64,000 nt of DNA from Zobellella iuensis (GTDB lineage: Bacteria > Pseudomonadota > Gammaproteobacteria > Enterobacterales > Aeromonadaceae). A program made the position numbers and the translations under genes. The DNA lies in the NCBI RefSeq assembly GCF_016746085.1, contig NZ_JAERTZ010000004.1, forward strand, positions 1-64,000, written 5' to 3'. Below are positions 23,904 through 32,272 of this stretch, one piece after another. Every line of letters starts with the position of its first letter. The first letter of the stretch is position 1. Under the pieces are notes generated by a model, which saw only the letters and a list, made by a program, of their open reading frames with translations, was not told where the DNA came from and made no database searches.

Positions 23904-24413
23904 ATGAAACTGATAACCGGAATTGAACGAATCACCCGCCTGGCGGGCGCCTTGGGCGCCCTGCTTATCCTGCCCCTGACCTGCGCCCTGGTGTTCGAAG
24001 TGTTCAGCCGCTATGTACTGAACGCCCCCACCCTGTGGGCCTTCGAGGTCAGCTACATGATCATGGGCGCCATCTTTATGCTGGGCATGGCCAATGCCCT
24101 GCGCCTCGGCCAGCACGTCAGCGTGGACGTGGTGAGCATGAAGCTGGGCCCGCGCGCCAACGCCGCCATCCACTGCCTGTGCTACGCCCTGTTCCTGCCG
24201 ATCATCGGCTGGCTGACCTGGGAGCTGGCCCATTACCTGCACGAAGCCTATGTGAAGAACGAACGCTCCGGCCGCTCCGCCTGGAACCCCATCATGTGGC
24301 CTGTCTACGCCACCTGGTTCGTCGGCTTTCTGCTGCTCGGCCTCCAGCTGCTGGCCGAAATGCTGAAATCCGCCGCCGTTCTCGTCACCAACGAGGAGGT
24401 CGCCACCGCATGA
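23904..24413 (+). CDS. dctQ: TRAP transporter small permease, DctQ family
   Basis: A 169-residue inner-membrane protein with four hydrophobic helices. The early VFEVFSRYVLNAPTLWAFEVSYMIMG is the family signature. It pairs with the large permease whose start overlaps its stop by ATGA at 24410, giving translational coupling. Confidence 0.9.
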   Translation: MKLITGIERITRLAGALGALLILPLTCALVFEVFSRYVLNAPTLWAFEVSYMIMGAIFMLGMANALRLGQHVSVDVVSMKLGPRANAAIHCLCYALFLPIIGWLTWELAHYLHEAYVKNERSGRSAWNPIMWPVYATWFVGFLLLGLQLLAEMLKSAAVLVTNEEVATA

Positions 24414-25735
24414 GCGCCTATCTGTCTTTGTTGATGTTTCCCCTGCTGATATTGCTGATCTTCTCCGGTTTCCAGATCGCCTTCGCCATGATACTGGTGG
24501 CGGCGGTGTTCGGCCTGATGCTGTTCGGCGACATCACCGCCTACCAGTTGCTGACCAAGATCGAGGAAACCGCCTCCAACTACATACTGGCGGCCGTGCC
24601 CCTGTTCATCTTCATGGGCTCCCTGCTGGAAAAGGCCGGTATCGCCGAGAAGCTGTTCAGGGCCATCCATATGTGGACCGCCAGGACCCCGGGCGGGCTC
24701 GGCGTAGGCGCTATACTGCTCGGCACCATTTTCGCCGCTTCCTGCGGCATAGTGGGTGCCACCGAGGCGGTGATCGGCATGCTGGCCATTCCCGTCATGC
24801 TGAAGCACATGTACGACAAGCGGCTGCTGTCCGGCGTGATCTGCGCCAGCGGCTCGCTCGGTACCGCCATCCCCCCTTCCATCACAGTGGTGGTGCTGGG
24901 CCCAGTGGCCGGGGTATCGGTAGGCTCCCTGTTCAGCGGCCTGCTGCTGCCGGGCCTGCTGATGGCCGCACTCTTCATCCTCTATGTGATAGCGGTGGCC
25001 TACCTCAGGCCCGAGCTGGCGCCACGGATCCGGCACGAGAGCGAGCAATTCAGCCTGGGCCAGAAGCTGTGGTTCACCGCCACCGCCCTGCTGCCCGCCG
25101 CCGCGCTGATTTTCGTGGTACTGGGCACAATTCTGATGGGCCTGGCCACTCCCACCGAAGCCGCCGCCTGCGGCGCCATGGGGGCCGTGCTGCTGTCCAT
25201 CCTCTACCGCACCCTGAACCGGAAAACCCTGTGGGACTCCGTGGTCAGCACGGTGAACATCTCGGCCATGATCTTGCTGATCGTGCTGAGCGGCCACATG
25301 TTCGCCGGCATCTTCTTCGCCACCGGCGGCATGGACGCGGTGCAGTCGCTGCTGCTCGGCAACGGCATGGAGCCCTGGGTCATCATCGGCCTGATCCTGC
25401 TCATCGCTTTTGTCGCCGGCTTTTTGCTCGACATGATGTCGGTGGTACTGATCATCATACCGGTGGCCATGCCGGTGGTCCGTCTGCTCGGCTTCGACGA
25501 AATCTGGTTCTGCGTGGCCTTCCTAGTGGTGCTGCAGACCAGCTACCTGACGCCGCCGCTGGCGCCGTCCATCTTCTACCTGCGGGCCATCACGCCGCCG
25601 GAGATCACCCTCAAGCACATGTACCAGGGGGTACTTCCCTTTATCTTCATCCAGTTGATCGTGCTGGCGGCCGTACTGCTGTTCCCCGCGGTGGCACTCT
25701 GGCTGCCCGAGGTGATGGGCGGCCCCGCCTGGTAA
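24410..25735 (+). CDS. dctM: TRAP transporter large permease, DctM family
   Basis: A 441-residue inner-membrane protein of about 12 segments (MSAYLSLLMFPLLILLIFSGF at the start). PLFIFMGSLLEKAGI, the GIVGATEAVIGMLAIPVM block, GSLGTAIPPSI and the C-terminal LTPPLAPSIFYLRAI are typical of DctM. It carries sodium-coupled uptake of the ligand delivered by the DctP protein. ATG 24410 is chosen over the longer open frame because it gives the standard N terminus and the 4-base overlap with dctQ. A strong terminator-like hairpin follows its stop. Confidence 0.92.
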   Translation: MSAYLSLLMFPLLILLIFSGFQIAFAMILVAAVFGLMLFGDITAYQLLTKIEETASNYILAAVPLFIFMGSLLEKAGIAEKLFRAIHMWTARTPGGLGVGAILLGTIFAASCGIVGATEAVIGMLAIPVMLKHMYDKRLLSGVICASGSLGTAIPPSITVVVLGPVAGVSVGSLFSGLLLPGLLMAALFILYVIAVAYLRPELAPRIRHESEQFSLGQKLWFTATALLPAAALIFVVLGTILMGLATPTEAAACGAMGAVLLSILYRTLNRKTLWDSVVSTVNISAMILLIVLSGHMFAGIFFATGGMDAVQSLLLGNGMEPWVIIGLILLIAFVAGFLLDMMSVVLIIIPVAMPVVRLLGFDEIWFCVAFLVVLQTSYLTPPLAPSIFYLRAITPPEITLKHMYQGVLPFIFIQLIVLAAVLLFPAVALWLPEVMGGPAW

Positions 25736-25746
25736 TCATCATGTGG

Positions 25747-25775
25747 AACCGGTGTCCGAGGACACCGGTTTTATC
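25747..25775 (+). terminator. Terminator-like hairpin after dctM
   Basis: A perfect 10-bp stem: AACCGGTGTC (25747) and GACACCGGTT (25761) around CGAG, followed by TTAT. It may end or attenuate the operon before the cyclodeaminase-family gene. Confidence 0.7.
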
Positions 25776-25816
25776 CTTTCCCGCATCCGGTCGGGAAACC
25801 TAGCAACGAGGCTATT

Positions 25817-26767
25817 ATGCAAGTGATATCGGCTGAACAGGTCAGTCAGGGGTTGGACTGGACCGGCCTGATTACCAAAATTGAACAGACTTTCCGCGAC
25901 GGCATACAGGCGCCGCCACGTCACCACCACAGCATCAACCGCCCCGATGGCGAGGCGACCATGCTGCTGATGCCGGCCTGGGAGGATAACGGCTATATAG
26001 GCATCAAGATGCTGAACGTTTTTCCGCAGAATGCGGCGCAGGGGCTGGCCTCTATCTCCGGCCTCTACCTGTTGAGCGATGGCCGGACCGGCCACCCCCT
26101 GGCCTGCATCGACGGTAACGAGCTGACCCGCCGGCGCACGGCGGCGGCCTCGGCGTTGGCGGCCCGTTACCTGGCCCGACAGGAGGCCGATACCCTGCTG
26201 ATCGTGGGCACCGGCCAGGTGGCACCCATGCTGATCGAGGCCCACGCCGCGGTTCGTCCCATCCGTCATGTGCGCATCTGGGGCCGCAACGCCGATAAGA
26301 CCCAGGCCATGGCGCAGCAATACCGGCATTACGCCCAGGGCATGCGGCCATTCGAGTCGGTCGAGGTTGTCACCGATCTGGCCACCGCCTGCCGCACCGC
26401 CGACATCGTCAGTTGTGCCACCCTGTCCACCGAGCCGCTGATCCGGGGGAAATGGCTGCGGCCCGGTTGCCACCTCGACCTGGTGGGCGCCTTCCGCCCC
26501 GACATGCGCGAGAGCGATGCCGACTGCGTGGCCGGGGCCGAGGTGTTCGTGGACACTTACGCCGGCGCCAGGGGCGAAGCCGGCGACCTGCACCAGGCCA
26601 TCGCCGAAGGCCGCTTCAACATGGACGACATCCAGGCCGATCTGGCCCGGCTCACCCGGGGTGAGCATCCGGGCCGGGCCGACGAGCACAGCATCACCCT
26701 GTTCAAGTCGGTGGGCGCCTCGCTGGAAGATCTGGCCGCAGCCATCCACCTGTGGGAAGGGCGCTAA
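25817..26767 (+). CDS. Ornithine cyclodeaminase/mu-crystallin family protein
   Basis: A 316-residue Rossmann protein. TLLIVGTGQVAPMLIEAHAAVRPI near residue 127 binds NAD(P)(H), and GYIGIKMLNVFPQNA near 56 with the GNELTRRRTAAASALAARYLA block near 98 are family hallmarks. Known members include ornithine cyclodeaminase and NADPH-dependent pyrroline-2-carboxylate/piperideine-2-carboxylate reductases. In the context of proC and a TRAP carrier, an imino-acid reductase role (proline, hydroxyproline or pipecolate metabolism) is most likely; a true cyclodeaminase is the alternative. It lies 82 bases after dctM beyond a hairpin, so it may have its own promoter. Confidence 0.82.
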   Translation: MQVISAEQVSQGLDWTGLITKIEQTFRDGIQAPPRHHHSINRPDGEATMLLMPAWEDNGYIGIKMLNVFPQNAAQGLASISGLYLLSDGRTGHPLACIDGNELTRRRTAAASALAARYLARQEADTLLIVGTGQVAPMLIEAHAAVRPIRHVRIWGRNADKTQAMAQQYRHYAQGMRPFESVEVVTDLATACRTADIVSCATLSTEPLIRGKWLRPGCHLDLVGAFRPDMRESDADCVAGAEVFVDTYAGARGEAGDLHQAIAEGRFNMDDIQADLARLTRGEHPGRADEHSITLFKSVGASLEDLAAAIHLWEGR

Positions 26768-26779
26768 GGACGGCGCGGG

Positions 26780-28135
26780 CTAAAAGGTCAGTATCCGCTG
26801 GTATTCCCCTATCTCCACCCGGTAGGGGCTGGTTTGGTGCAGGTAGTCGCGCATCGCCTCGAGGGCGTCGGGTTCGCCATGCACCAGCTGGATGCGGGTA
26901 TCGGCGGTCAGGGCCGAGGCCGCCAGCCACTGCTGCAGCTCCACATAGTCGGCGTGGCCCGACAGCCCGTGCAGCGTCTCGATGCGGGCGCGGTTGGTCA
27001 CCCAGTCGCCGTGGATGCGCACGCTTGCGGCTCCCTGCTGCAGTTTGGCGCCCCGGCCGCCGCCCGCCTGGTAGCCGGTGAGCACCAGGGTGGTGCGGTG
27101 ATCCGGCAGCAGCCGTTTCATATGGTGGAGGATGCGGCCGCCGGTCACCATGCCGCTGCCGGCGATGATGATATGGGGATAGACTTCGTCGGCCAGCGCC
27201 TTGGAGTCCTCCACGCTGCGCACCAGGGTAACGGCCCGGGTCATCCGCCGGCAGTCGGCCCGGCTCAGCTTGTGCTGGTCGGCAAAACGCTCGTAAATTT
27301 CACCCACTTCTATGGCCATGGGGCTGTCGAGGAACAGCTTGAGCCTGGGAATGCGCCCCTGCTCCATCAGGCTCGTCAGCAGGTACTGGATGGCCTGGGC
27401 CCGGCCCACGGCGAAGCTGGGGATCAGCATGGCGCCGCCGCCGGCCACCGTGGTGTTGACCAGCTCTTCCATCTGCTGGAAGGGATCCACCGCCTCATGG
27501 CGGCGGTCGCCGTAGGTCGACTCCAGCAACAGCAGATCCAGTGCCGGCAAGGGATTGGGTGGATACATGAAGAGATCGTTCGGCCGGCCCACGTCGCCGG
27601 AAAAGCCCACCCGCTTGCCTTCGGCCTCGAGGATCAGGCTGCCGGCCCCGAGGATATGGCCGGCGGGCTGCAGATGCAGGCGCATATCACCGAGTTCCAG
27701 CACCCGGCCGAATTCGAGCGGGCGGAACAGTTCCAGGCTCTGCTCCGCCGTGGCCCGGTCGTACAGGGGTTCGGGTTGCTCGTGTTTGCTCAGTTGGTGG
27801 CGGGAGAAAAAGCGGGCGTCTTCTTCCTGCAGGTTGCCGCTGTCCGCCAGCAGAATTTCACAGAGCGCCCGGGTGGCGGGATGGCAATACACCGGGCCCC
27901 GGTAGCCCTGGCGGTACAGCACCGGAATATACCCGGAGTGATCCAGGTGGGCATGGGTCAGCACTATGGCGTCGAGCCGGTCGATATCCAGCGGCAACGG
28001 CTGCCAGTTGCGTTCCCGCAGCCACTTGTAGCCCTGGTAGAGGCCGCAGTCCACCAGGATCCGGGTGTTTCCGCTGTGCACCAGAAACTTGGATCCGGTG
28101 ACCGTTTGGGTGGCGCCGAGAAAGGTTATCTTCAC
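26780..28135 (-). CDS. Beta-CASP metallo-beta-lactamase-fold RNase-like protein
   Basis: A 451-residue cytosolic protein. Motifs: FLGATQTVTGSKFLV at the N terminus, D in LVDCGLYQG, HAHLDHSG near 61-68, PAGHILGAGS near 162, GDVGRP near 179, then the beta-CASP domain (about 195-380) with GSGMVTGGRILHH near 331 and the final metal His in GLSGHADY near 397. Known relatives process RNA 3' ends or ribosomal RNA in bacteria (the MBL/YsxA-like group). No partner genes are adjacent. The start is the first ATG and is family-like. Confidence 0.88.
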   Translation of the reverse strand: MKITFLGATQTVTGSKFLVHSGNTRILVDCGLYQGYKWLRERNWQPLPLDIDRLDAIVLTHAHLDHSGYIPVLYRQGYRGPVYCHPATRALCEILLADSGNLQEEDARFFSRHQLSKHEQPEPLYDRATAEQSLELFRPLEFGRVLELGDMRLHLQPAGHILGAGSLILEAEGKRVGFSGDVGRPNDLFMYPPNPLPALDLLLLESTYGDRRHEAVDPFQQMEELVNTTVAGGGAMLIPSFAVGRAQAIQYLLTSLMEQGRIPRLKLFLDSPMAIEVGEIYERFADQHKLSRADCRRMTRAVTLVRSVEDSKALADEVYPHIIIAGSGMVTGGRILHHMKRLLPDHRTTLVLTGYQAGGGRGAKLQQGAASVRIHGDWVTNRARIETLHGLSGHADYVELQQWLAASALTADTRIQLVHGEPDALEAMRDYLHQTSPYRVEIGEYQRILTF

Positions 28136-28334
28136 CTTGGCTCTCCTGTAATCGATGGCGACGCTGCGCCCTTGTTATCAGTATCCGCCAGCCCGGCACC
28201 TTTTGCCGGATCTACGGCATACCGTGGATCCGGGGATGCTGACTATAGTTAACCCTGAGCCATCACAAGGAGCGCGGGGTTCCACCATTACCTTGTAGGC
28301 TTAAAAATCATATGGCACCCGACAGGAGCCTTGT

Positions 28335-28676
28335 ATGTCATGCCGTTATTGCCATCGCTGGCACGCCCTCCTGCTATGTCTGGTGCTGGCCACCACCGTT
28401 CACGCCAATATCCCCCGCTGGCTGGAGCTGGCTCCCGGCGAGCCCAGCATCTATATCAGCGGTACCATTCGCTACCTCAACCTGGAAGGCGGGCTCTATG
28501 TCATTCGCGATATTCGCGGCACCCACTACCATCCCCTTAACCTGCCGCCCGCCTTCGAGCAGGACGGCCTGGCGATAGAGGCCCTGGCCCGGCTGCGGAA
28601 TGATGGCCTGCCCGCCGGCCTGGTGGGCCCGCGAATCGAGTTGCTGCACATTCGCCGGGCGAGCCGCCTCGAATAA
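28335..28676 (+). CDS. Secreted small protein, paralogue of the META-domain lipoprotein N-domain
   Basis: A 113-residue exported protein: signal peptide to about residue 24 (LATTVHA), then a single beta-rich domain. LAPGEP.....G...YL.LEGGLY.IRD..GT..xP.NLP..F..DGLA.E..AR.R.D...G.VGP..EL..IRRA is shared almost position by position with residues 26-110 of the lipoprotein at 30584-31648. Function unknown; the shared block looks like an OB-fold or NlpE-like domain, which is a guess. GGAG lies 8 bases before the ATG. Confidence 0.72.
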   Translation: MSCRYCHRWHALLLCLVLATTVHANIPRWLELAPGEPSIYISGTIRYLNLEGGLYVIRDIRGTHYHPLNLPPAFEQDGLAIEALARLRNDGLPAGLVGPRIELLHIRRASRLE

Positions 28677-28849
28677 AGATTGCCCCTGGCCGTTGGCCTG
28701 CGCCCTTGGCGCCTTGTCGAGCTGCGGCCTGCCAGGTCCGGGCATCCGGCAACCGGGTCGGGAGTCAAGGCAGGGCCCCGGGCTCTGGGCTATCCTTGAG
28801 TGAGGTGACAGTTCATGTCCGGTTGGGCCTACAGCCAGGAGGCGCTCTT

Positions 28850-29641
28850 ATGTTCAGGCATTGCGTTGCAGGTATTGATTTTTCGGCGGGCTGGGATCGG
28901 GTGCAGGCCCGGTTAAGGCATATGATGGCCCTGTTCGGTATCCGGGAGCTGACCCTGGTGTATGCGGATGAACCTCACCGCCGGGCCCACAAGGACACCA
29001 CCGGCCGCACCAATCGCCAACTCCACCTGGAGCAGGTAGCGGCGGATCTGGGCCGGGAGCTGGGCATAGCCGTGCATGGCCATTTCGTGTCCGGCTTTGC
29101 AGTGCCTTCCATCCTTGATACCGCCAAAAAGAAAGAGGCCGATCTGATCGTGGTGGCCAATCGCAGCCATTCCCGCAGCCGGGAGTTCTTTATGGGCAAT
29201 GTGGCGCTGAACCTGGCGCGCATGAGCAAGCTGCCGCTGCTGATAGTGCCCTCGGATCTCGGCACCGTGGAGGACGATGCCCCCCTGCTGCTGGCCACCG
29301 ACAACTCGCCGGCCTCGGCCAGGGCCCGTACCTGCTTCGCCGAACTGCTGGGAGCCGACCGTAAGGGCCTGGTTATGGTGGTAAGCAATCCCGACCATCA
29401 GGTGGCCTTTGAGGAAGTACAGGCGGGTGAAGCCGTTATCGCCAGCAATGCCAACCTGGATACCCGCACCGTGGTCGGCGATCCGGTAGAGGAAATCTGC
29501 GAAGCCGCCAACGACGTCAAAACGCCCCTGATCGTCCTCGGCAAGCGGGGCACCAATCCCATCGCCGAGCTGCCCCTCGGCAGCACCGCCGAAGGCATCT
29601 GCCGGCACGCCACCAACCCGGTTCTGCTGGTGCCCTCCTGA
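28850..29641 (+). CDS. Universal stress protein, tandem-domain
   Basis: A 263-residue soluble protein of two Usp domains. The first ends in VVANRSHSRSREFFMGNVALNLARMSKLPLLIVPS (near 104-140) and the second in VLGKRGTNPIAELPLGSTAEGICRHATNPVLLVPS. The second carries the G-x2-G-x9-G(S/T)-like ATP-binding pattern (partly KRGTN...LGSTAEGI). ATG 28850 is preceded by AGGAGG at optimal 8-base spacing, which overrules the longer open frame. Usp proteins respond to starvation and oxidative stress. Confidence 0.87.
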   Translation: MFRHCVAGIDFSAGWDRVQARLRHMMALFGIRELTLVYADEPHRRAHKDTTGRTNRQLHLEQVAADLGRELGIAVHGHFVSGFAVPSILDTAKKKEADLIVVANRSHSRSREFFMGNVALNLARMSKLPLLIVPSDLGTVEDDAPLLLATDNSPASARARTCFAELLGADRKGLVMVVSNPDHQVAFEEVQAGEAVIASNANLDTRTVVGDPVEEICEAANDVKTPLIVLGKRGTNPIAELPLGSTAEGICRHATNPVLLVPS

Positions 29642-29647
29642 CCCCAT

Positions 29648-29685
29648 GGCCGGGCCGCCGGACAGGCGCCCGGCCCTTCCCCTTT
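29648..29685 (+). terminator. GC-rich hairpin after the universal stress protein gene
   Basis: Arms GGCCGGGC (29648) and GCCCGGCC with one bulge and a T/C-rich tail (TTCCCCTTTCT). Probable terminator, imperfect. Confidence 0.5.
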
Positions 29686-29760
29686 CTATACTCCTATCCG
29701 ACCGGCCCGGAGAAATCCGGTCGCCTCATCTACAGGAGCCATCTACAGGAGAAAGTGCCC

Positions 29761-30354
29761 ATGTCCATCAAGATAGTGACCCTCTGCGGCAGCGTACGCC
29801 CCGGCAACTACACCGCCATGGCGCTGGAACTGGTTCATGACGAATTCAGGAAGCTGCCCGGGGTGGAGCTGATCCCCCTGCGGCTGGACGGCCTGGAGCT
29901 GCCCCTGCCGGGCTTGCCGGCGAAGAACCCGGACGCCATCGCCCAATTCCAGGAAACGGTGGCCTCGGCCACCGGGGTGCTGCTGGCCTCGCCGGAATAC
30001 CACGGCGGCATCAGCAGCCCCATGAAGCTGGCCATCGACAACCTGGGCTTTCCCAGCAAGCTGGCCGGCAAGCCCATCTCCCTGCTGGGGGTAGCGGCGG
30101 GCACCATAGGCGCCATCAAGTCCACCGAACAGTTGCGCGCCATCTGCGCCCACATAGGGGCGGTGCCGCTGCCCCTGGCGGTGTCGGTGGCCAATGTGCA
30201 GCAGGTGTTCGATGCCGAGGGCCACTGCCTCGATGCCGGCACGGAAAAATTCATCCGCCGGGCGGCGCGCAATCTCATCGACTACATCAACGATGCGGTC
30301 TGCCCCAAGCTCAGCCTCGAGGCCATACTGCGCGGCCGGGCGGAGGAAGACTGA
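29761..30354 (+). CDS. NADPH-dependent FMN reductase family protein
   Basis: A 197-residue flavodoxin-fold protein. The phosphate loop LCGSVRPGNYTAMAL near residue 8-22 and the isoalloxazine loop SPEYHGGISSPMKLAIDNLG near 78-97 are typical of NAD(P)H:FMN/quinone reductases (ChrR, ArsH, SsuE group). ATG 29761 has AGGAGA 8 bases upstream; GTG 29755 is possible. Directly after its stop, in the same frame, lies a glyoxalase-family fragment, so the two may once have been neighbouring or fused genes. Confidence 0.85.
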   Translation: MSIKIVTLCGSVRPGNYTAMALELVHDEFRKLPGVELIPLRLDGLELPLPGLPAKNPDAIAQFQETVASATGVLLASPEYHGGISSPMKLAIDNLGFPSKLAGKPISLLGVAAGTIGAIKSTEQLRAICAHIGAVPLPLAVSVANVQQVFDAEGHCLDAGTEKFIRRAARNLIDYINDAVCPKLSLEAILRGRAEED

Positions 30355-30477
30355 GCCCGGGCGGCGGCCAATGGCGGACGCCTGGTGCGCGACAAGTTTT
30401 CCATCGGCCCCCACGGCTTTATCGCCCTGGTGGAGGATACCGAAGGCAATATGGTCGGCCTGCACTCCATGAAATAA
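30355..30477 (+). pseudogene. C-terminal remnant of a VOC (glyoxalase/bleomycin-resistance) family gene
   Basis: The 40 codons after the TGA of the flavin reductase translate to a sequence ending in FSIGPHGFIALVEDTEGNMVGLHSMK, then a stop at 30475-30477. GFIALVEDTEGN.IGLHS is the C-terminal strand block of small VOC-superfamily proteins, including the metal-binding Glu-type position. The N-terminal two-thirds are missing and there is no start codon with a ribosome binding site in frame. It is in the same frame as the reductase and separated by a single stop. Confidence 0.7.
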
Positions 30478-30583
30478 CTGCCCTTTTGCCGGCCACGGCG
30501 CCATGGCCGCGGCCGGCTTCCTCGGATTCCCTTCCCTGCCCTTCTTCCGCTAAGCTTGCCCCGAATATGTTCCATGGGAGTCT

Positions 30584-31648
30584 ATGATGAAATCCTCGCT
30601 TTATTCCGTTCTGCTGCTGCCCCTGGCGTTGCTGCTGTCGGCCTGCTCCTCTCCCGGCCAGGGCGACTGGCAGCGGCTGGCCCCGGGCGAGCCCGATTTG
30701 AGGTTCACCGGCATGGTGCATTACCTGGAGCTGGAAGGCGGTCTTTATCTTATCCGCGACGCCGGCGGCACCAACCACAACCCGGTCAACCTGCCCGACG
30801 TCTTCCGCCGGGACGGCCTGGCGGTGGAGGTGGAGGCCCGGCGGCGGGACGACCTGCTGTCCATCGGCATGGTCGGCCCCATGGTGGAGCTTGTCCGCAT
30901 CCGCCGGGCCGAGCCGGAGCCCGCCGAGCCCCTGCCGGGCAGCCGGTGGCGGCTGGAAGATCTGGGCGGCCGGGGCGTGCTGGACCGGGTGCCGGTCACC
31001 CTGGCCTTCCCCGAGCAGGGCCGGGTCGCCGGCTTCGCCTCCTGCAATGCATTCGGCGGCTTCGCCGACATCGACGGCGAGCGGATCCGGATAGGCGGCC
31101 TCATTGCCACGCAAAAAAGCTGCACCGAGGCGGTCGACCATCAGGAAGCTTTGTACCTGGCGGCGCTGGAAAGCGCCGCCCGCTTCACCACCCAGGGCCC
31201 CTTTCTCTATCTGTATGGCCGGGATCACGCCCCACCGCTGAAGTTTATCCGCATCGAGGAAGAAGAACGGCTGATGGGCGACTGGATCCTCACCGCCCAT
31301 CTCCTGCCCGGTATCGGCGCCCTAAGCGAAGCGGAGGCCGCCGCCTGGCACGGCCGGCGGCTGCAACTACGCTTTCCCTGGGCGGAGTGGGACGGGGAAC
31401 GCTGCGATAGCCCCCGTTACCGGCTAAGCCCGCTCGAGCCGGACGCCCTGCTGGCCGACTACCGGCTGGCACCGGGCAGCCTACCGCCGCTGGAAACAGC
31501 GACCCGGCCGCAACGGCTGGAGGTGTTCTGCGCCGAACGGCCCTGGCTCGAGCTGCTGGTCGGAGACAACCGGCTGTTGCTGCCCTGGGATGGCGCCTTT
31601 TTCGAGCTGGAGCCTGACGGCGGTATCCATAGCGCTACCGGCCAGTGA
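30584..31648 (+). CDS. META-domain lipoprotein with duplicated N-domain family
   Basis: A 354-residue lipoprotein: signal with lipobox LLLSAC, Cys21 acylated. Residues 26-110 are the domain shared with the small secreted protein at 28335. Residues 118-225 form a META (HslJ-like) domain (GSRWRLEDLGGRGVLDR, VAGFASCNAFGGFADI, IGGLIATQKSCTE with paired cysteines, HQEALYLAALESAARF). Residues 230-354 are an unassigned Trp-rich domain. META proteins such as HslJ are linked to novobiocin resistance and envelope stress. ATG 30587 is an equally good start by spacing from GGGAG. Its stop abuts the convergent LysE gene without a gap. Confidence 0.82.
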   Translation: MMKSSLYSVLLLPLALLLSACSSPGQGDWQRLAPGEPDLRFTGMVHYLELEGGLYLIRDAGGTNHNPVNLPDVFRRDGLAVEVEARRRDDLLSIGMVGPMVELVRIRRAEPEPAEPLPGSRWRLEDLGGRGVLDRVPVTLAFPEQGRVAGFASCNAFGGFADIDGERIRIGGLIATQKSCTEAVDHQEALYLAALESAARFTTQGPFLYLYGRDHAPPLKFIRIEEEERLMGDWILTAHLLPGIGALSEAEAAAWHGRRLQLRFPWAEWDGERCDSPRYRLSPLEPDALLADYRLAPGSLPPLETATRPQRLEVFCAERPWLELLVGDNRLLLPWDGAFFELEPDGGIHSATGQ

Positions 31649-32272
31649 TTATCGGCTCAGGGCGATACGCGCGCCCAGGCCCAGCAGCAGTACCCCGGAG
31701 CCGCCCTCCAGCACCCGGGTGTAGCGGGCGCCGGCCGGGTTGCCGAACACCAGGCCGCCCAGGCAGGCGTAAAGGCTGTTGCTCAGGGTCGCCAGCAGGC
31801 TGAACAGCAGGCCGAGCAGCACCAGCTCGGCGGCGGGATTGGCCGAATTCAGGCTCACGAACTGGGGCAGGAAGGACAAAAAGAAGATGGCCACCTTGGG
31901 GTTGAGTACGCTCACCACCACCCCCTGGCGGAACACCCCCCGCGCCGGCGCGGCGCCGGCCTGCGGCCGCAGGGGCGAGCTGCCGCGCCAGCAGTTGCGC
32001 AGCGCCATCACACCGAGGTAGAGCAGGTAGCAGGCGCCCAGGTACTTCACCAGGCCGAACAGGAAGGCGGAACTCAAAATCAGCGCCGACAGCCCCAGCA
32101 CGGCGGCGGCGGTGTGCACCAGGTAGCCCAGGCCCAGCCCCAGGGCGGCCTTGAGCCCGGTGCGCAGCCGGCCGCGCATGGTGCTGGACACCACATAGAC
32201 GACGTCCGGCCCCGGGATCAGGTTGAGCGACAGGGTGGCGATCACGAACATCAGCAGGGTATGGGCTTCCAT
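31649..32272 (-). CDS. LysE/RhtB-family amino-acid exporter
   Basis: A 207-residue inner-membrane protein with six hydrophobic helices. LSLNLIPGPDVVYVVSSTMRGR near residues 14-35 is the LysE/RhtB signature, and SVLNPKVAIFFLSFLPQFV near 128-146 is the second conserved block. The start ATG at 32272 overlaps the stop of the upstream paralogue by ATGA, so both are made from one message. Probably exports an amino acid or homoserine derivative; substrate not determinable. Confidence 0.9.
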   Translation of the reverse strand: MEAHTLLMFVIATLSLNLIPGPDVVYVVSSTMRGRLRTGLKAALGLGLGYLVHTAAAVLGLSALILSSAFLFGLVKYLGACYLLYLGVMALRNCWRGSSPLRPQAGAAPARGVFRQGVVVSVLNPKVAIFFLSFLPQFVSLNSANPAAELVLLGLLFSLLATLSNSLYACLGGLVFGNPAGARYTRVLEGGSGVLLLGLGARIALSR

